Shown: in pieces, positions 8,753 to 18,519 of the stretch
How positions within the stretch are numbered: the stretch's first letter is position 1
Layout of the letters: each line of letters opens with the position of its first letter
From: Microvirga sp. 3-52
GTDB taxonomy: Bacteria; Pseudomonadota; Alphaproteobacteria; Rhizobiales; Beijerinckiaceae
Reading direction: 5' to 3'
NCBI RefSeq assembly: GCF_018383585.1
Contig: NZ_JAHAMK010000001.1
Location: 124,001 to 188,000 of the forward strand
DNA length: 64,000 nucleotides
Notes under the pieces: model-generated
The model's database searches: none
What the model was told of the DNA's origin: nothing
Seen by the model: only the letters and a program-made list of their open reading frames with translations
Program-made: the position numbers and the translations under genes

Positions 8753-9641
8753 GCTTCGACCCTCTCGCGTTCGGCATCCACGTTGGTCATGACGGTATAG
8801 AAGACCCAGCAGATGGCGAGGATGATCAGGTTGTAGACCAGTGACATGGCGGCCGCCTTGCCAAGGTCGAACTGGCCGAGCGCCAGCTTCACCAGATCGA
8901 TGGACAGGAAGGTGGTGGCATTGCCCGGGCCGCCCCCAGTGATCACGAAGGGCTCGGTATAGATCATGAAGGAGTCCATGAAGCGCAGGAGCACTGCGAT
9001 CAGCAGCACGCGCCGCATCTTCGGCAGCTGGATCGTACGGAAGATCGCCCAGCGCGAGGCACCGTCGATACGGGCGGCCTGGTAATAGGCGTCGGGAATC
9101 GATTTTAGCCCGGCATAGCAGAGCAGGGCGACAAGGCTGGTCCAGTGCCACACGTCCATGACGATGATCGTCACCCAAGCGTCGATGGGATCGTTCGTGT
9201 AATTGTAGTCGATGCCGAGTTGGTTGACGGTCCAGCCCAGCAAGCCGATGTCGCCGCGGGCAAAGACCTGCCAGATCGTCCCGACCACGTTCCATGGGAT
9301 CAGAAGCGGCAGCGCCATCAGGACGAGGCAGAGTGCCACCGTCCATCCTTCGCGCGGCATGGCGAGCGCGACGGCAATGCCGAGCGGCACCTCGATCATG
9401 AGGATGATCGCCGAGAAGAGGAGGGTGCGCCATAGGGCATCGAAGAAGCGTCCGCCCAGCTCCGTCGAAGGGTCGAGCAATTCCTGGAACCAGCCGATGC
9501 CGTTCCAGAAGAACTGGTTGTTGCCGAAGGTGTCCTGAACCGAGTAGTTCACCACGGTCATCAGCGGCAGGACGGCTGAGAAGGCCACGAGGGCGAACAC
9601 CGGCAGAACGAAGAACCAGGCTCTGTTGTTGACGGTCTTCG

Positions 9642-9645
<4 letters not shown>
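8749..9645 (-). CDS. glpP: glycerol ABC transporter permease (GlpP, MalF-like)
   Basis: Inner-membrane permease subunit of 298 residues. It has a short cytoplasmic N-terminus, about six membrane segments, and the binding-protein-dependent coupling motif (YYQAARIDGASRWAIFRTI) near residue 205. It overlaps the ends of glpT and glpQ by 4 bp on both sides, a sign of translational coupling. Confidence 0.9.
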
Positions 9646-10742
<1,097 letters not shown>

Positions 10743-10752
10743 CCAGCTCTCC

Positions 10753-11841
10753 TCACGCGGCTTTCTGGGCAGGGTCGGCGGCCGCAAGACGGCCCGTACC
10801 ATCGAACAGGAACAGGTGTCGCGGATCAATATAGGCGGTCACGGCTGTTTTCGGCTCAAGGCGCCTCACCCCGGGAACGAGCGCTATGAGGCGGTGCTCG
10901 CTGGCATCGAGATGAACATAACTTTCCGATCCTGTGATTTCGGCAACCGACACCATGGCTGGAATGGCGATCTCATCGGTGCCGCCGGGTTCGAGGTTGA
11001 GGTGATGGGCTCGAAAGCCTACGGTATAGTCCCCATCCGGAACGGCCGCGAGAGGACCGGTCGCGCGGATCTCGCCGACGGTACTCAAGGATGCGGTGCC
11101 GCCGGTCTTACGGGCTTTCAGGGTGTTTAGCGGCGGATCGGAGAAAACCCGGGCCGTGATCAGATCACGGGGGCGGCGATAGACCTGCGGTGTCGGCCCG
11201 AATTGAGTCACGCGGCCTTCGAACAGGGCCGCCGTGTTGCCGCCGAGAAGCAGAGCCTCGGACGGCTCCGTCGTCGCATAGACGAAGATGGCGCCGGAGG
11301 CCGCGAAGACCCGCGGCAGTTCCTCGCGCAGTTCCTCACGAAGCTTATAGTCGAGATTGGCCAGAGGCTCGTCGAGCAGGACGAGATCCGCACGCTTGAC
11401 CAACGCCCGGGCGATTGCCGTGCGCTGCTGCTGGCCGCCGGAGAGATTCAACGGCTTGCGGTCGAGATAAGGCTCGAGCTTCAGAAGCTTGGCGGCGTCG
11501 CGGACACGCCCGTCGATCTCGCTCTTCGGGAGGCCGGAGACGCGCAGGGGCGAGGCGATGTTCTCGTAAACGTCGAGCGATGGGTAGTTGATGAACTGCT
11601 GGTAGACCATGGCTACGCTGCGGCGCTGCACGGGCCAGCCGGTCATATCCCTGCCGTCCACGAGAATGCGGCCGCCTGTTGGCACATCGAGCCCAGCCAT
11701 AAGCCGCATGAGCGAGGTCTTGCCGGCAAGCGTCGCCCCAAGCAGCACATTGAGGGAGCCATGTTCCAAGGTCAGATGAACGTCGTCGATATGGACTGCT
11801 GCTCCGACCTTCTTCGAGACGCCTTCAAGAACAATGGTCAT
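10753..11841 (-). CDS. glpS: glycerol ABC transporter ATPase (GlpS-type) lacking the switch histidine
   Basis: First gene of the operon, a 362-residue ATPase. Its signature is canonical (LSGGQQQR) and Walker B is intact (LVLLDEP). The P-loop is unusual (GATLAGKT in place of GPSGCGKT) and the H-loop His is missing (ATTEPSEAL where THDQxEA is expected). It therefore complements GlpT: GlpT Walker motifs and His with the GlpS signature form the intact site. The ATG at 11841 has GGGGAG 5 bases upstream; a GTG two codons earlier abuts that site. No glpR or glpD gene is beside the operon. Confidence 0.87.
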   Translation of the reverse strand: MTIVLEGVSKKVGAAVHIDDVHLTLEHGSLNVLLGATLAGKTSLMRLMAGLDVPTGGRILVDGRDMTGWPVQRRSVAMVYQQFINYPSLDVYENIASPLRVSGLPKSEIDGRVRDAAKLLKLEPYLDRKPLNLSGGQQQRTAIARALVKRADLVLLDEPLANLDYKLREELREELPRVFAASGAIFVYATTEPSEALLLGGNTAALFEGRVTQFGPTPQVYRRPRDLITARVFSDPPLNTLKARKTGGTASLSTVGEIRATGPLAAVPDGDYTVGFRAHHLNLEPGGTDEIAIPAMVSVAEITGSESYVHLDASEHRLIALVPGVRRLEPKTAVTAYIDPRHLFLFDGTGRLAAADPAQKAA

Positions 11842-12277
11842 CGGCACTCCCCTGGGCTTCGAGCAGGACCGGAGGCGGCAGAGGTGAAATATATGGAGAT
11901 CATCGCGGTGCCGTGTTCCACCGCGTTTCGGGCCATGTCATGCCCGTATGCGCCACCACTCACCGCGACATCGAGCGTCGCCGATTCTTGCGGACCCAAG
12001 AGCGCTTCTCCCGGCTGCAGATCCACTGCGATCTGAGCTTTCTTATGTTGTTATGGTGAAGGTAACGTGCCCCCATAGCGAAAGCAACTGCTTGGCATCG
12101 GTACAAAACTGGCCTTTGACTGGACTGGGTCCGCAGGATGCCTCAAGTGGCGCGACCAGCAGCCCGATGAGTAATTTTTGAACTGAAGTGCCATTGGCGA
12201 GTTCAAGCACCACGTGCCGGTTTCGCTTTTCTCCGATAGTGGCCGGTCCATTCATTTGAGCCGTCTGGGAGTATTCC
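11842..12277. other. 436-bp divergent intergenic region (glp operon promoter region)
   Basis: This gap separates the minus-strand glp operon from the plus-strand SDR gene and should hold both promoters. I found no clear sigma-70 boxes or convincing operator. Short open frames on the minus strand (11838-12026 and 12043-12330) lack ribosome sites. A 22-base segment at 11936-11957 matches 46371-46392 at about 19 of 22 positions. Confidence 0.5.
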
Positions 12278-13066
12278 ATGCCAGAAACTGCAAAGCCGCT
12301 TGCCATCGTGACCGGGGCCTCGTCGGGCATCGGTTATGAACTCGCGAAACTCTGTGCCCAGAACGGGTACGACCTCCTGATCGCCGCCGATCGAGCCGCC
12401 ATCCACGATGCGGCGAAGGACTTCCAGGCTCTCGGATCCGACGTCGAGGCCATCGAGGCCGACCTTGCCACCCTTGAGGGTGTCGACAAGCTTTACGCCG
12501 CTGCCAAAGGCAGGCCGGTCGGTGCGCTTCTGGCCAATGCCGGGCACGGGCTCGGCCACGCCTTCCTGGATCAGGACTTCGCTGAAGCGCGCCACGTGAT
12601 CGACACCAACATCACCGGCACAATCTATCTGATCCAGAAGGTAGGCTGCGATATGCGCGCCAGAAACGAGGGCCGCATCCTCATCACCGGATCGATTGCC
12701 GGCTTCATGCCCGGCACATTTCAGGCTGTTTATAATGGCACCAAGGCCTTCATCGACTCCTTCTCCTTCGCGCTCCGAAACGAGTTGAAGGATACCAACG
12801 TGACGGTGACTTGCCTGATGCCCGGCGCTACCGAGACCGAGTTCTTCGAGCGAGCCGGCATGGAGGACACGCAAGTCGGCCAGGACAAGAAGGATGATGC
12901 CGCCTATGTGGCGCAGGTCGGCTTCGACGCCATGGTGAATGGCGAAGGAGACGTGGTGAGTGGTTGGAAGAACAAATTCACTACCGTCCTCGCCTCCGTG
13001 ACTCCGGCCGGCATGCTCGCCGAACAGCACCGCAAGATGGCTGAGCCTGGATCAGGCAAGCGCTGA
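12278..13066 (+). CDS. short-chain dehydrogenase/reductase (SDR)
   Basis: A classical SDR oxidoreductase of 262 residues. The Rossmann dinucleotide motif is TGASSGIG near residue 12, NAG follows near residue 88, the catalytic Ser is in ITGSIAG, and the Tyr-Lys pair is YNGTK. The acidic or basic residue that would set NAD or NADP preference is not decisive. GGGAG lies 6 bases before the ATG. The substrate cannot be predicted. A long inverted repeat with a following T-run separates it from the downstream gene. Confidence 0.88.
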   Translation: MPETAKPLAIVTGASSGIGYELAKLCAQNGYDLLIAADRAAIHDAAKDFQALGSDVEAIEADLATLEGVDKLYAAAKGRPVGALLANAGHGLGHAFLDQDFAEARHVIDTNITGTIYLIQKVGCDMRARNEGRILITGSIAGFMPGTFQAVYNGTKAFIDSFSFALRNELKDTNVTVTCLMPGATETEFFERAGMEDTQVGQDKKDDAAYVAQVGFDAMVNGEGDVVSGWKNKFTTVLASVTPAGMLAEQHRKMAEPGSGKR

Positions 13067-13100
13067 GTGTAATTCTGCTGCATTCTGCCTGATGCCATGT

Positions 13101-13171
13101 CCCTCGCGGTTGCCGAGTTGACGATTGCTCCCTGATCGGTCAGGAGCGGAAGTCGCAACCGCGAGGGTTTT
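13101..13171 (+). promoter_or_regulatory. nested inverted repeat: terminator/attenuator-like stem that includes the next gene's ribosome site
   Basis: A perfect 13-bp inverted repeat has arms CCCTCGCGGTTGC (13101-13113) and GCAACCGCGAGGG (13155-13167). The 41-base interior contains a second hairpin (CTCCCTGA, TCGG, TCAGGAG). The downstream arm carries GAGGG, which is the likely ribosome site of the gene starting at 13175, and is followed by TTTT. It can act as an intrinsic terminator for the SDR gene, as a translation block, or both. Confidence 0.75.
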
Positions 13172-13174
13172 CCG

Positions 13175-14566
13175 ATGACTATGCAGACGGACTTGCAGCA
13201 GCGTTTAACGGCCCTTCTCGGTCCGACAGCTGTCATCACCGAAGGCTCAGATCTCGAACCTTATGCCGTTGATTGGCGCAAGCTCTTCCCCGGCCGGCCG
13301 GCTTGCGTCGTCCGCCCGTCCTCGACCGAGCAGATAGCTCAGATCGTGCAGACCTGCCGGGAGGCGGGGGCAGCTATCGTCCCGCAGGGCGGCAACACAG
13401 GGTTGGCCGGCGGAGCAGTGCCGGACCCGTCCGGCACCCAGGTTGTCCTGTCTTTCAACCGCATGGCGGCCATCCGCCGTGTCGATCCGGTCGGCTTGAC
13501 CATCGAGGCGGAGGCCGGATGCATCTTGAAAGTCGCGCAGGATGCTGCCGCCGCGGCTGGACGCCTGCTGCCGATCAGCCTGGCGGCCGAAGGCTCGGCC
13601 ACTATCGGTGGGGTGGTCGCGGCCAATGCGGGCGGCGTGAACGTGCTGCGCTATGGCATGACCCGCAGCCTCGTGCTCGGCCTTGAGGTGGTCCTGCCCG
13701 ATGGCAATGTCATCCGCGGCCTGCGGAAGCTGCGCAAGGACAACGCAGGCTACGACTGGAAGCAACTCTTCATCGGCAGCGAGGGCACGCTCGGGATCGT
13801 CACGGCGGCGGTCCTGAGACTTCTGCCGCGACCGAAGCATTCCGTGACAGCATTGCTCTCGGTGGCCGATCCTGCGGCCGCCCTGCGGCTTCTGGAACTC
13901 GCCCAAGACGAATTGGGCGACCAGATCTCGGCCTTCGAACTGATCTCGGCCACATCCATGCAGCTTGTTGCCCGGCATGCCGGCTTGAAAGCACCCATCG
14001 CCGAGGGCGAATGGTTCGTGCTGATCGAGGCAGCCTCCAGCTTGGCAGGTCTACGGGAGGCAGCCGAGTCGATGCTGGGCTCGGCCTTCGAGCAGGAGAT
14101 CGCGCTCGATGGCGTCATCGCCGAATCGGGCGCGCAGGCGGCCCAGCTCTGGGCCCTGCGCGAACATGTGACGGAATCCGAGGCTCGGGAGGGCAAAAGC
14201 GTCAAGCATGACGTATCCGTGCCGCTGACCGAGGTTCCGCGCTTTCTCATCGAGGCCGGGCAGGCGCTCGCTGCTGGCGTCCCGGGCACGCGCGTGAACG
14301 CCTTCGGACATCTGGGTGACGGCAACATCCACTATAATGTGCTCGTGGATGCAGGCTATGATGCAGGTGTCGTGAACCGCATCGTCCATGATGTGGTGGC
14401 GGCGTTCGGCGGCAGCATCTCGGCGGAGCACGGCATCGGCCAGTACCGGGTCGGCGAGTTGGCGCGCTACCGCGCAGCAACTGAGATGGAACTTGCCCGT
14501 ATGCTCAAGCGAGCGCTCGATCCCGATAACCTCCTCAATCCGGGTAAGGTACTCTCAGCACAATGA
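13175..14566 (+). CDS. FAD-linked 2-hydroxyacid oxidoreductase (D-lactate/D-2-hydroxyglutarate dehydrogenase-like)
   Basis: A 463-residue flavoprotein of the FAD-binding PCMH family with the FAD-linked oxidase C-terminal domain. The FAD-binding stretch PQGGNTGLAGGAVPD is near residue 70, the GSEGTLGIVT loop near residue 200, and the C-terminal metal/substrate region shows NAFGHLGDGNIH and AEHGIGQYR. Relatives oxidise D-lactate, D-2-hydroxyglutarate or glycolate; which one applies here cannot be decided. The ATG lies 7 bases after GAGGG, which is inside a strong stem. It converges with the next gene with a 1-bp gap. Confidence 0.87.
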   Translation: MTMQTDLQQRLTALLGPTAVITEGSDLEPYAVDWRKLFPGRPACVVRPSSTEQIAQIVQTCREAGAAIVPQGGNTGLAGGAVPDPSGTQVVLSFNRMAAIRRVDPVGLTIEAEAGCILKVAQDAAAAAGRLLPISLAAEGSATIGGVVAANAGGVNVLRYGMTRSLVLGLEVVLPDGNVIRGLRKLRKDNAGYDWKQLFIGSEGTLGIVTAAVLRLLPRPKHSVTALLSVADPAAALRLLELAQDELGDQISAFELISATSMQLVARHAGLKAPIAEGEWFVLIEAASSLAGLREAAESMLGSAFEQEIALDGVIAESGAQAAQLWALREHVTESEAREGKSVKHDVSVPLTEVPRFLIEAGQALAAGVPGTRVNAFGHLGDGNIHYNVLVDAGYDAGVVNRIVHDVVAAFGGSISAEHGIGQYRVGELARYRAATEMELARMLKRALDPDNLLNPGKVLSAQ

Positions 14567-14567
14567 A

Positions 14568-15149
14568 TCAGCCCCGGCCGAGCGAATAGAACTCGTCGTT
14601 TGGCCGCATGCTGGTGACATTGGCGAGACGGTTCGACATGGCGAAGAAGGCGGCAATCGCCGCGATATCCCACACGTCGTCTTCCGTAAAGCCGTGGGCG
14701 CCTAATGCTGCAATGTCGGCATCGCCGACAGCATAGGCCTCAAGGGACACCTTCATGGCAAAGTCCAGCATTGCCTTCTGCCGAGATGTGATGTCGGCTT
14801 TCCGGTAGTTGATGGCGACCTGGTCGGCAATCAGCGGGTTCTTGGCACGGATGCGCAGGATGGCGCCATGAGCAATGACGCAGTATTGGCACTGGTTGGC
14901 ATTGCTTGTCGCCACTACGATCATCTCGCGCTCGGCTTTGGTGAGATTGCCTGGTTTCTCCATCAGGGCATCGTGATAGCCGAAGAAGGCCCGAAACTCG
15001 TCTGGGCGACAGGCCAGCACCAGAAAGACATTTGGCACGAAGCCCGACTTCTCCTGAACCGCGAGAATGCGCGTGCGGATATCTTCGGGCAGATCGGATA
15101 TCTCGGGGGTGGGAAAGCGGCTGATCGGCGGCTTGGTCAAGAAAGGCAC
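14568..15149 (-). CDS. AhpD-like alkylhydroperoxidase (carboxymuconolactone decarboxylase family, peroxidase-related)
   Basis: A 193-residue, mostly helical protein. The redox motif CxxC with following His (NQCQYCVIAHGA) near residue 88 is that of AhpD-type proteins, and the length and EREMIVVATSNANQC context fit the peroxidase-related subgroup. It probably reduces peroxides with a thiol partner. The start is a GTG at 15149 with only a weak upstream purine run, so the N-terminus is uncertain. No partner ahpC is nearby. Confidence 0.82.
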   Translation of the reverse strand: MPFLTKPPISRFPTPEISDLPEDIRTRILAVQEKSGFVPNVFLVLACRPDEFRAFFGYHDALMEKPGNLTKAEREMIVVATSNANQCQYCVIAHGAILRIRAKNPLIADQVAINYRKADITSRQKAMLDFAMKVSLEAYAVGDADIAALGAHGFTEDDVWDIAAIAAFFAMSNRLANVTSMRPNDEFYSLGRG

Positions 15150-15261
15150 CTCTTGTCTTTGGCCCAGGTTGATACAGCATTCCTCAAGGGTCTTATTGCC
15201 AGATCGAGCTTATTCGGGTTGGATCATGTAAACAACGTGCAAGGAACGATCCGGAGGGAGA

Positions 15262-16068
15262 ATGCCCATGAGTGCCCAGCAGGCCGTTGCCGCTGATGAC
15301 ATTCTGCTGTGCGAGGATCGGGATGGGGTCGTAACGCTCACCCTCAACCGCCCGGCCCAGTTCAATGCTCTCTCCGAGGAAATGCTGACGGCGCTTCAGG
15401 GGGCGCTGGACGAGCTGAGAAAGGATGAGGCGGTTCGCTGCGTCGTTCTTGCGGCCTCCGGCAGGGCCTTCTGCGCGGGGCATGATCTCAAGCAGATGCG
15501 GGCCAATCCGCATCAGGATTACTACGAGGCCCTGTTTGCGCAATGCAGCCGGGTCATGCAGGGCATCGTCAACCTGCCCGTTCCGGTGATCGCACGGGTG
15601 CATGGCATGGCGACGGCGGCCGGGTGTCAGCTCGTGGCGTCCTGCGATCTGGCTGTGGCGGCTGAGAGCGCAACCTTTGCCGTATCCGGAATCAATGTGG
15701 GATTGTTCTGCTCCACGCCGGCCGTGGCTCTTTCCCGCAATGTCTCGCCCAAGCAGGCTTTCGACATGCTGGTGACGGGTCGCTTCATCTCATCCGCCGA
15801 GGCATTGTCCTACGGGCTCGTCAGCCGGGTCGCGCCGGATGCGGAACTGGATCAGGCCGTGGCCGCTTTGACGGCCGACATCTGCGCGAAAAGCCCTGTG
15901 GCGATCCGCACGGGCAAGGCCATGTTCAGCCGCCAGCGCTCCATGAGCCTGGAGGAGGCTTATGCCTATGCGGGCAACGTCATGGCCTGCAACATGATGG
16001 CGGAAGATGCCGCCGAGGGCGTCGACGCCTTCATCGAGAAGCGCAAGCCGCATTGGAAGGGGCGATGA
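15262..16068 (+). CDS. enoyl-CoA hydratase/isomerase family protein, ECHDC3-like
   Basis: A crotonase-fold protein of 268 residues. The oxyanion-hole segments are present (FCAGHDLKQM and MATAAGCQLVASCD). The two acidic residues used by canonical enoyl-CoA hydratase appear absent: Gln in GCQLVA and no Glu in FAVSGINVGL. The stretch GLFCSTPAVALSR is typical of the ECHDC3 subgroup, whose reaction is not well defined. I would not call it a beta-oxidation hydratase with confidence. GGAGGGAG precedes the ATG; a second ATG lies two codons on. It converges on an acyl-CoA synthetase gene. Confidence 0.85.
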   Translation: MPMSAQQAVAADDILLCEDRDGVVTLTLNRPAQFNALSEEMLTALQGALDELRKDEAVRCVVLAASGRAFCAGHDLKQMRANPHQDYYEALFAQCSRVMQGIVNLPVPVIARVHGMATAAGCQLVASCDLAVAAESATFAVSGINVGLFCSTPAVALSRNVSPKQAFDMLVTGRFISSAEALSYGLVSRVAPDAELDQAVAALTADICAKSPVAIRTGKAMFSRQRSMSLEEAYAYAGNVMACNMMAEDAAEGVDAFIEKRKPHWKGR

Positions 16069-16078
16069 GCATCCCCCC

Positions 16079-17719
16079 TCAACCCGCACTCTTGTGAGCC
16101 CGTGCTATCTCGCGCAGCTGGAATTTCTGGATCTTGCCCGTGGAAGTCTTGGGGAGTTCCGTGAAGATCACGGTGCGCGGGCATTTGTAGGACGCCAGAT
16201 TCTGCCTGCACCAAGCCATGATGTCTTCCGCCGAGGCTGATTGGCCGGGCTTCAGCTCAACGAAGGCACACGGGGTCTCGCCCCATTTTTCGTCCGGCAT
16301 CGCAACAACGGCTGCCGCCTGAATGGCGGGGTGCTTATAGAGGGCATCCTCCACTTCGATGGACGAGATGTTCTCCCCGCCGGAAATGATGATGTCCTTC
16401 GAGCGGTCCTTCAGCTGCACATAGCCGTCCGGATATTTCACGCCGAGATCGCCCGAATGGAACCAGCCGCCCTCGAAGGCCTTGGCCGTGCCGGACGGAT
16501 TCTTGAGATAGCCCTTCATGACCACGTTGCCGCGGAACATCACCTCGCCGAGGGTCCGCCCGTCGGCAGGCACCGGCCGCATGGTTTCTGGGTCGAGCAC
16601 GTCGAGAGCATCCAGCACCGGATAGCGCACGCCCTGCCGGGCCTTCTTCGCCGCATAATCGCCTGCGTCGAGAGCATCCCATTCTTCATGCCATTCGTTG
16701 ACGACCGCCGGGCCGTAGACCTCCGTCAGGCCGTAGAGATGCGTCACGTCAAAGTGTGCCGCCCTCATCGCGGCGAGCACCGCTTCCGGTGGCGGGGCGG
16801 CGGCCGTCATGAATTTGACCGTGTGGGGCAGGGGACGCTTTTCGGAGGCGGGCGCATTGAGAAGCGTCGACATGACGATGGGTGCGCCGCAGAGATGCGT
16901 GACCTCGTGATCGGCAAGAGCGTCATACATGGGCTTTGCCCGCACGGCGCGCAGGCAGACATGGGTGCCGGCGACGATGGAGAGCGACCAGGGAAAGCAC
17001 CAGCCGTTGCAGTGGAACATGGGAAGCGTCCACAGATAGACAGGGTGCTGTCCCATGCCGGCCGTGAGAATGTTGCCCATGGCGAGCAGATAGGCTCCGC
17101 GATGGTGATAGACGACGCCTTTTGGATCGCCCGTGGTGCCGGAGGTATAGTTCAGGGTGATGGCATCCCATTCATCCTGCGGTGGGCTCCAGGCGAAGTC
17201 CGGGTCGCCTATGGCCAGGAACTCCTCATACTCCATGGATCCCAGCCGTTCGCCGGGGCCGGTGAATACCGGATCGTCGCAGTCGATGACGAGAGGTTTT
17301 GCCGAGGACAATTCGAGAGCCGCTTTGACTGTGGTCGCGAATTCCCGGTCGGTGATCAGCACCTTGGCTTCGCTGTGCTCCAGACAGAAGGCGATGATCT
17401 TGGCGTCGAGGCGGGTGTTCAGCGTGTTGAGCACCGCACCGGCCATGGGGACACCGTAATGGCACTCGAGCATGGCAGGCGTGTTGGGGAGCATGACCGA
17501 GACGGTGTCGCCGCGTCCGATGCCACGCTGGGCAAGTGCCGAGGCGAGACGCCGGGAACGGGCATAAAGGTGCTGATAGCTGCGCTTCAGGGAACCGTGG
17601 ATCAGTGCCGTGCGGTTTGGGTGAACGCTGGCCGCTCGCTCCAGGAAGGTGAGGGGCGTCAGCGGCTGATAGTTCGCCGGATTCTTGTCCAGGTTCGTGT
17701 CGTAGATCGTCGAGGTCAC
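16079..17719 (-). CDS. acyl-CoA synthetase (AMP-forming)
   Basis: A 546-residue ANL-superfamily ligase that activates a carboxylic acid to its CoA thioester through an acyl-adenylate. The P-loop-like motif YTSGTTGDPKGV is near residue 180, the GLTEVYGP motif near residue 320, the hinge motif HSGDLGVKYPDGYVQLKDR near residue 420, and the catalytic Lys in KTSTGKIQKF close to the end. Related proteins are annotated as medium-chain or methylmercaptopropionate-CoA ligases; the substrate is not fixed here. The start is a GTG, 7 bases after GGGGGAGG, and that ribosome site is buried in a perfect 15-bp stem. It lies 98 bp after eda on the same strand. Confidence 0.88.
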   Translation of the reverse strand: MTSTIYDTNLDKNPANYQPLTPLTFLERAASVHPNRTALIHGSLKRSYQHLYARSRRLASALAQRGIGRGDTVSVMLPNTPAMLECHYGVPMAGAVLNTLNTRLDAKIIAFCLEHSEAKVLITDREFATTVKAALELSSAKPLVIDCDDPVFTGPGERLGSMEYEEFLAIGDPDFAWSPPQDEWDAITLNYTSGTTGDPKGVVYHHRGAYLLAMGNILTAGMGQHPVYLWTLPMFHCNGWCFPWSLSIVAGTHVCLRAVRAKPMYDALADHEVTHLCGAPIVMSTLLNAPASEKRPLPHTVKFMTAAAPPPEAVLAAMRAAHFDVTHLYGLTEVYGPAVVNEWHEEWDALDAGDYAAKKARQGVRYPVLDALDVLDPETMRPVPADGRTLGEVMFRGNVVMKGYLKNPSGTAKAFEGGWFHSGDLGVKYPDGYVQLKDRSKDIIISGGENISSIEVEDALYKHPAIQAAAVVAMPDEKWGETPCAFVELKPGQSASAEDIMAWCRQNLASYKCPRTVIFTELPKTSTGKIQKFQLREIARAHKSAG

Positions 17720-17726
17720 TATCTTT

Positions 17727-17760
17727 CCTCCCCCTGGCGATGAGTATCGCCAGGGGGAGG
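17727..17760 (-). promoter_or_regulatory. perfect 15-bp hairpin burying the ribosome site of the acyl-CoA synthetase gene
   Basis: Arms CCTCCCCCTGGCGAT and ATCGCCAGGGGGAGG are separated by 4 bases. On the minus strand the 3' arm contains GGGGGAGG, spaced 7 bases from the GTG start at 17719. No T-run follows on either strand, so it is not a typical terminator. Confidence 0.8.
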
Positions 17761-17817
17761 GGAACTGACAACCCTACGAAATGTCACCACCTGATTCGCG
17801 CCGTACTCGAGAGCGGA

Positions 17818-18483
17818 TCATTCCTTGACGGCCATCACAGCGCGCTGCGCCTTCGCCGTGATCTCACCCCAGGCCTGTGCGCGGATGTCGGAGGTCTGGC
17901 ATACCCACGATCCGCCGATCGCTACGACATTCGACAGGGCAAGCCAATCCCGGGCGTTCTTCTCGTCGATTCCGCCCGTGGGGCAAAACCGTGCCTGCGG
18001 GAACGGGCCAGCCAGGGCCTTCAGAGCGGGAATGCCGCCGGCCGCGACGGCCGGGAAGAACTTGACGGTCTGGAAACCGTGAGCGAGCGCCGCCATGAGT
18101 TCGGAGGCAGTGGCGATGCCGGGAATGAATGGAATTTCGCTCTGGCTCGCTGCTTCGAGCAGGTCTGGTGTAGCGCCAGGGCTCAAGGCATAACGTGCGC
18201 CGAGCGCCTGAGCACGCTCCAGATCCTTAGGGGTCAGAACGGTCCCGATGCCGACGATGGCCTCAGGAACCTCCCGGATGATGGCAGCTGCGGAATCCGC
18301 CGCAGCGGACGTCCGCAGGGTGATTTCCAGCAAGCTCAATCCGCCCGCCACGAGAGCCCGTGCGAGGGGAACCGCGTCCTCAACACGCTCCAGCGTGATG
18401 ACCGGAACGATGGGGCCGGCGCGGAGGAGATCGGCCAGCTTCTTGTTGCGGGAGCTGGCGAGGTCCTTCTGGTCTTGTGGCAT
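17818..18483 (-). CDS. eda: KDPG/KHG aldolase (2-dehydro-3-deoxy-phosphogluconate aldolase)
   Basis: Cleaves 2-keto-3-deoxy-6-phosphogluconate into pyruvate and glyceraldehyde 3-phosphate. The 221-residue protein shows the class I aldolase pattern: Glu in LLEITLRT, GIGTVLTP, FIPGIATASE, the Schiff-base Lys in TVKFFPA, and the phosphate-binding FCPTGGI. The start is the ATG at 18483, with AAGGAG 8 bases upstream, rather than an upstream in-frame codon at 18516. It follows the kdgK-like kinase by 36 bp, so the two form a sugar acid degradation operon. Confidence 0.92.
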   Translation of the reverse strand: MPQDQKDLASSRNKKLADLLRAGPIVPVITLERVEDAVPLARALVAGGLSLLEITLRTSAAADSAAAIIREVPEAIVGIGTVLTPKDLERAQALGARYALSPGATPDLLEAASQSEIPFIPGIATASELMAALAHGFQTVKFFPAVAAGGIPALKALAGPFPQARFCPTGGIDEKNARDWLALSNVVAIGGSWVCQTSDIRAQAWGEITAKAQRAVMAVKE

Positions 18484-18519
18484 GGGAGGAACTCCTTGGA
18501 TGGAGATTGCAAGCATAGT

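Noticed and set aside
11838-12026. 62-codon minus-strand frame upstream of glpS
   Set aside because: No ribosome site and unusual composition; overlaps the glpS start region.
12043-12330. 95-codon minus-strand open frame in the glp/SDR gap
   Set aside because: No ribosome site near its possible starts; it overlaps the SDR start antisense and resembles no family I know.
15262-17719. DMSP degradation pair (DmdB/DmdD-like) from the neighbouring crotonase and acyl-CoA synthetase
   Set aside because: The genes are convergent, the crotonase is ECHDC3-like, and no dmdA or dmdC is present.
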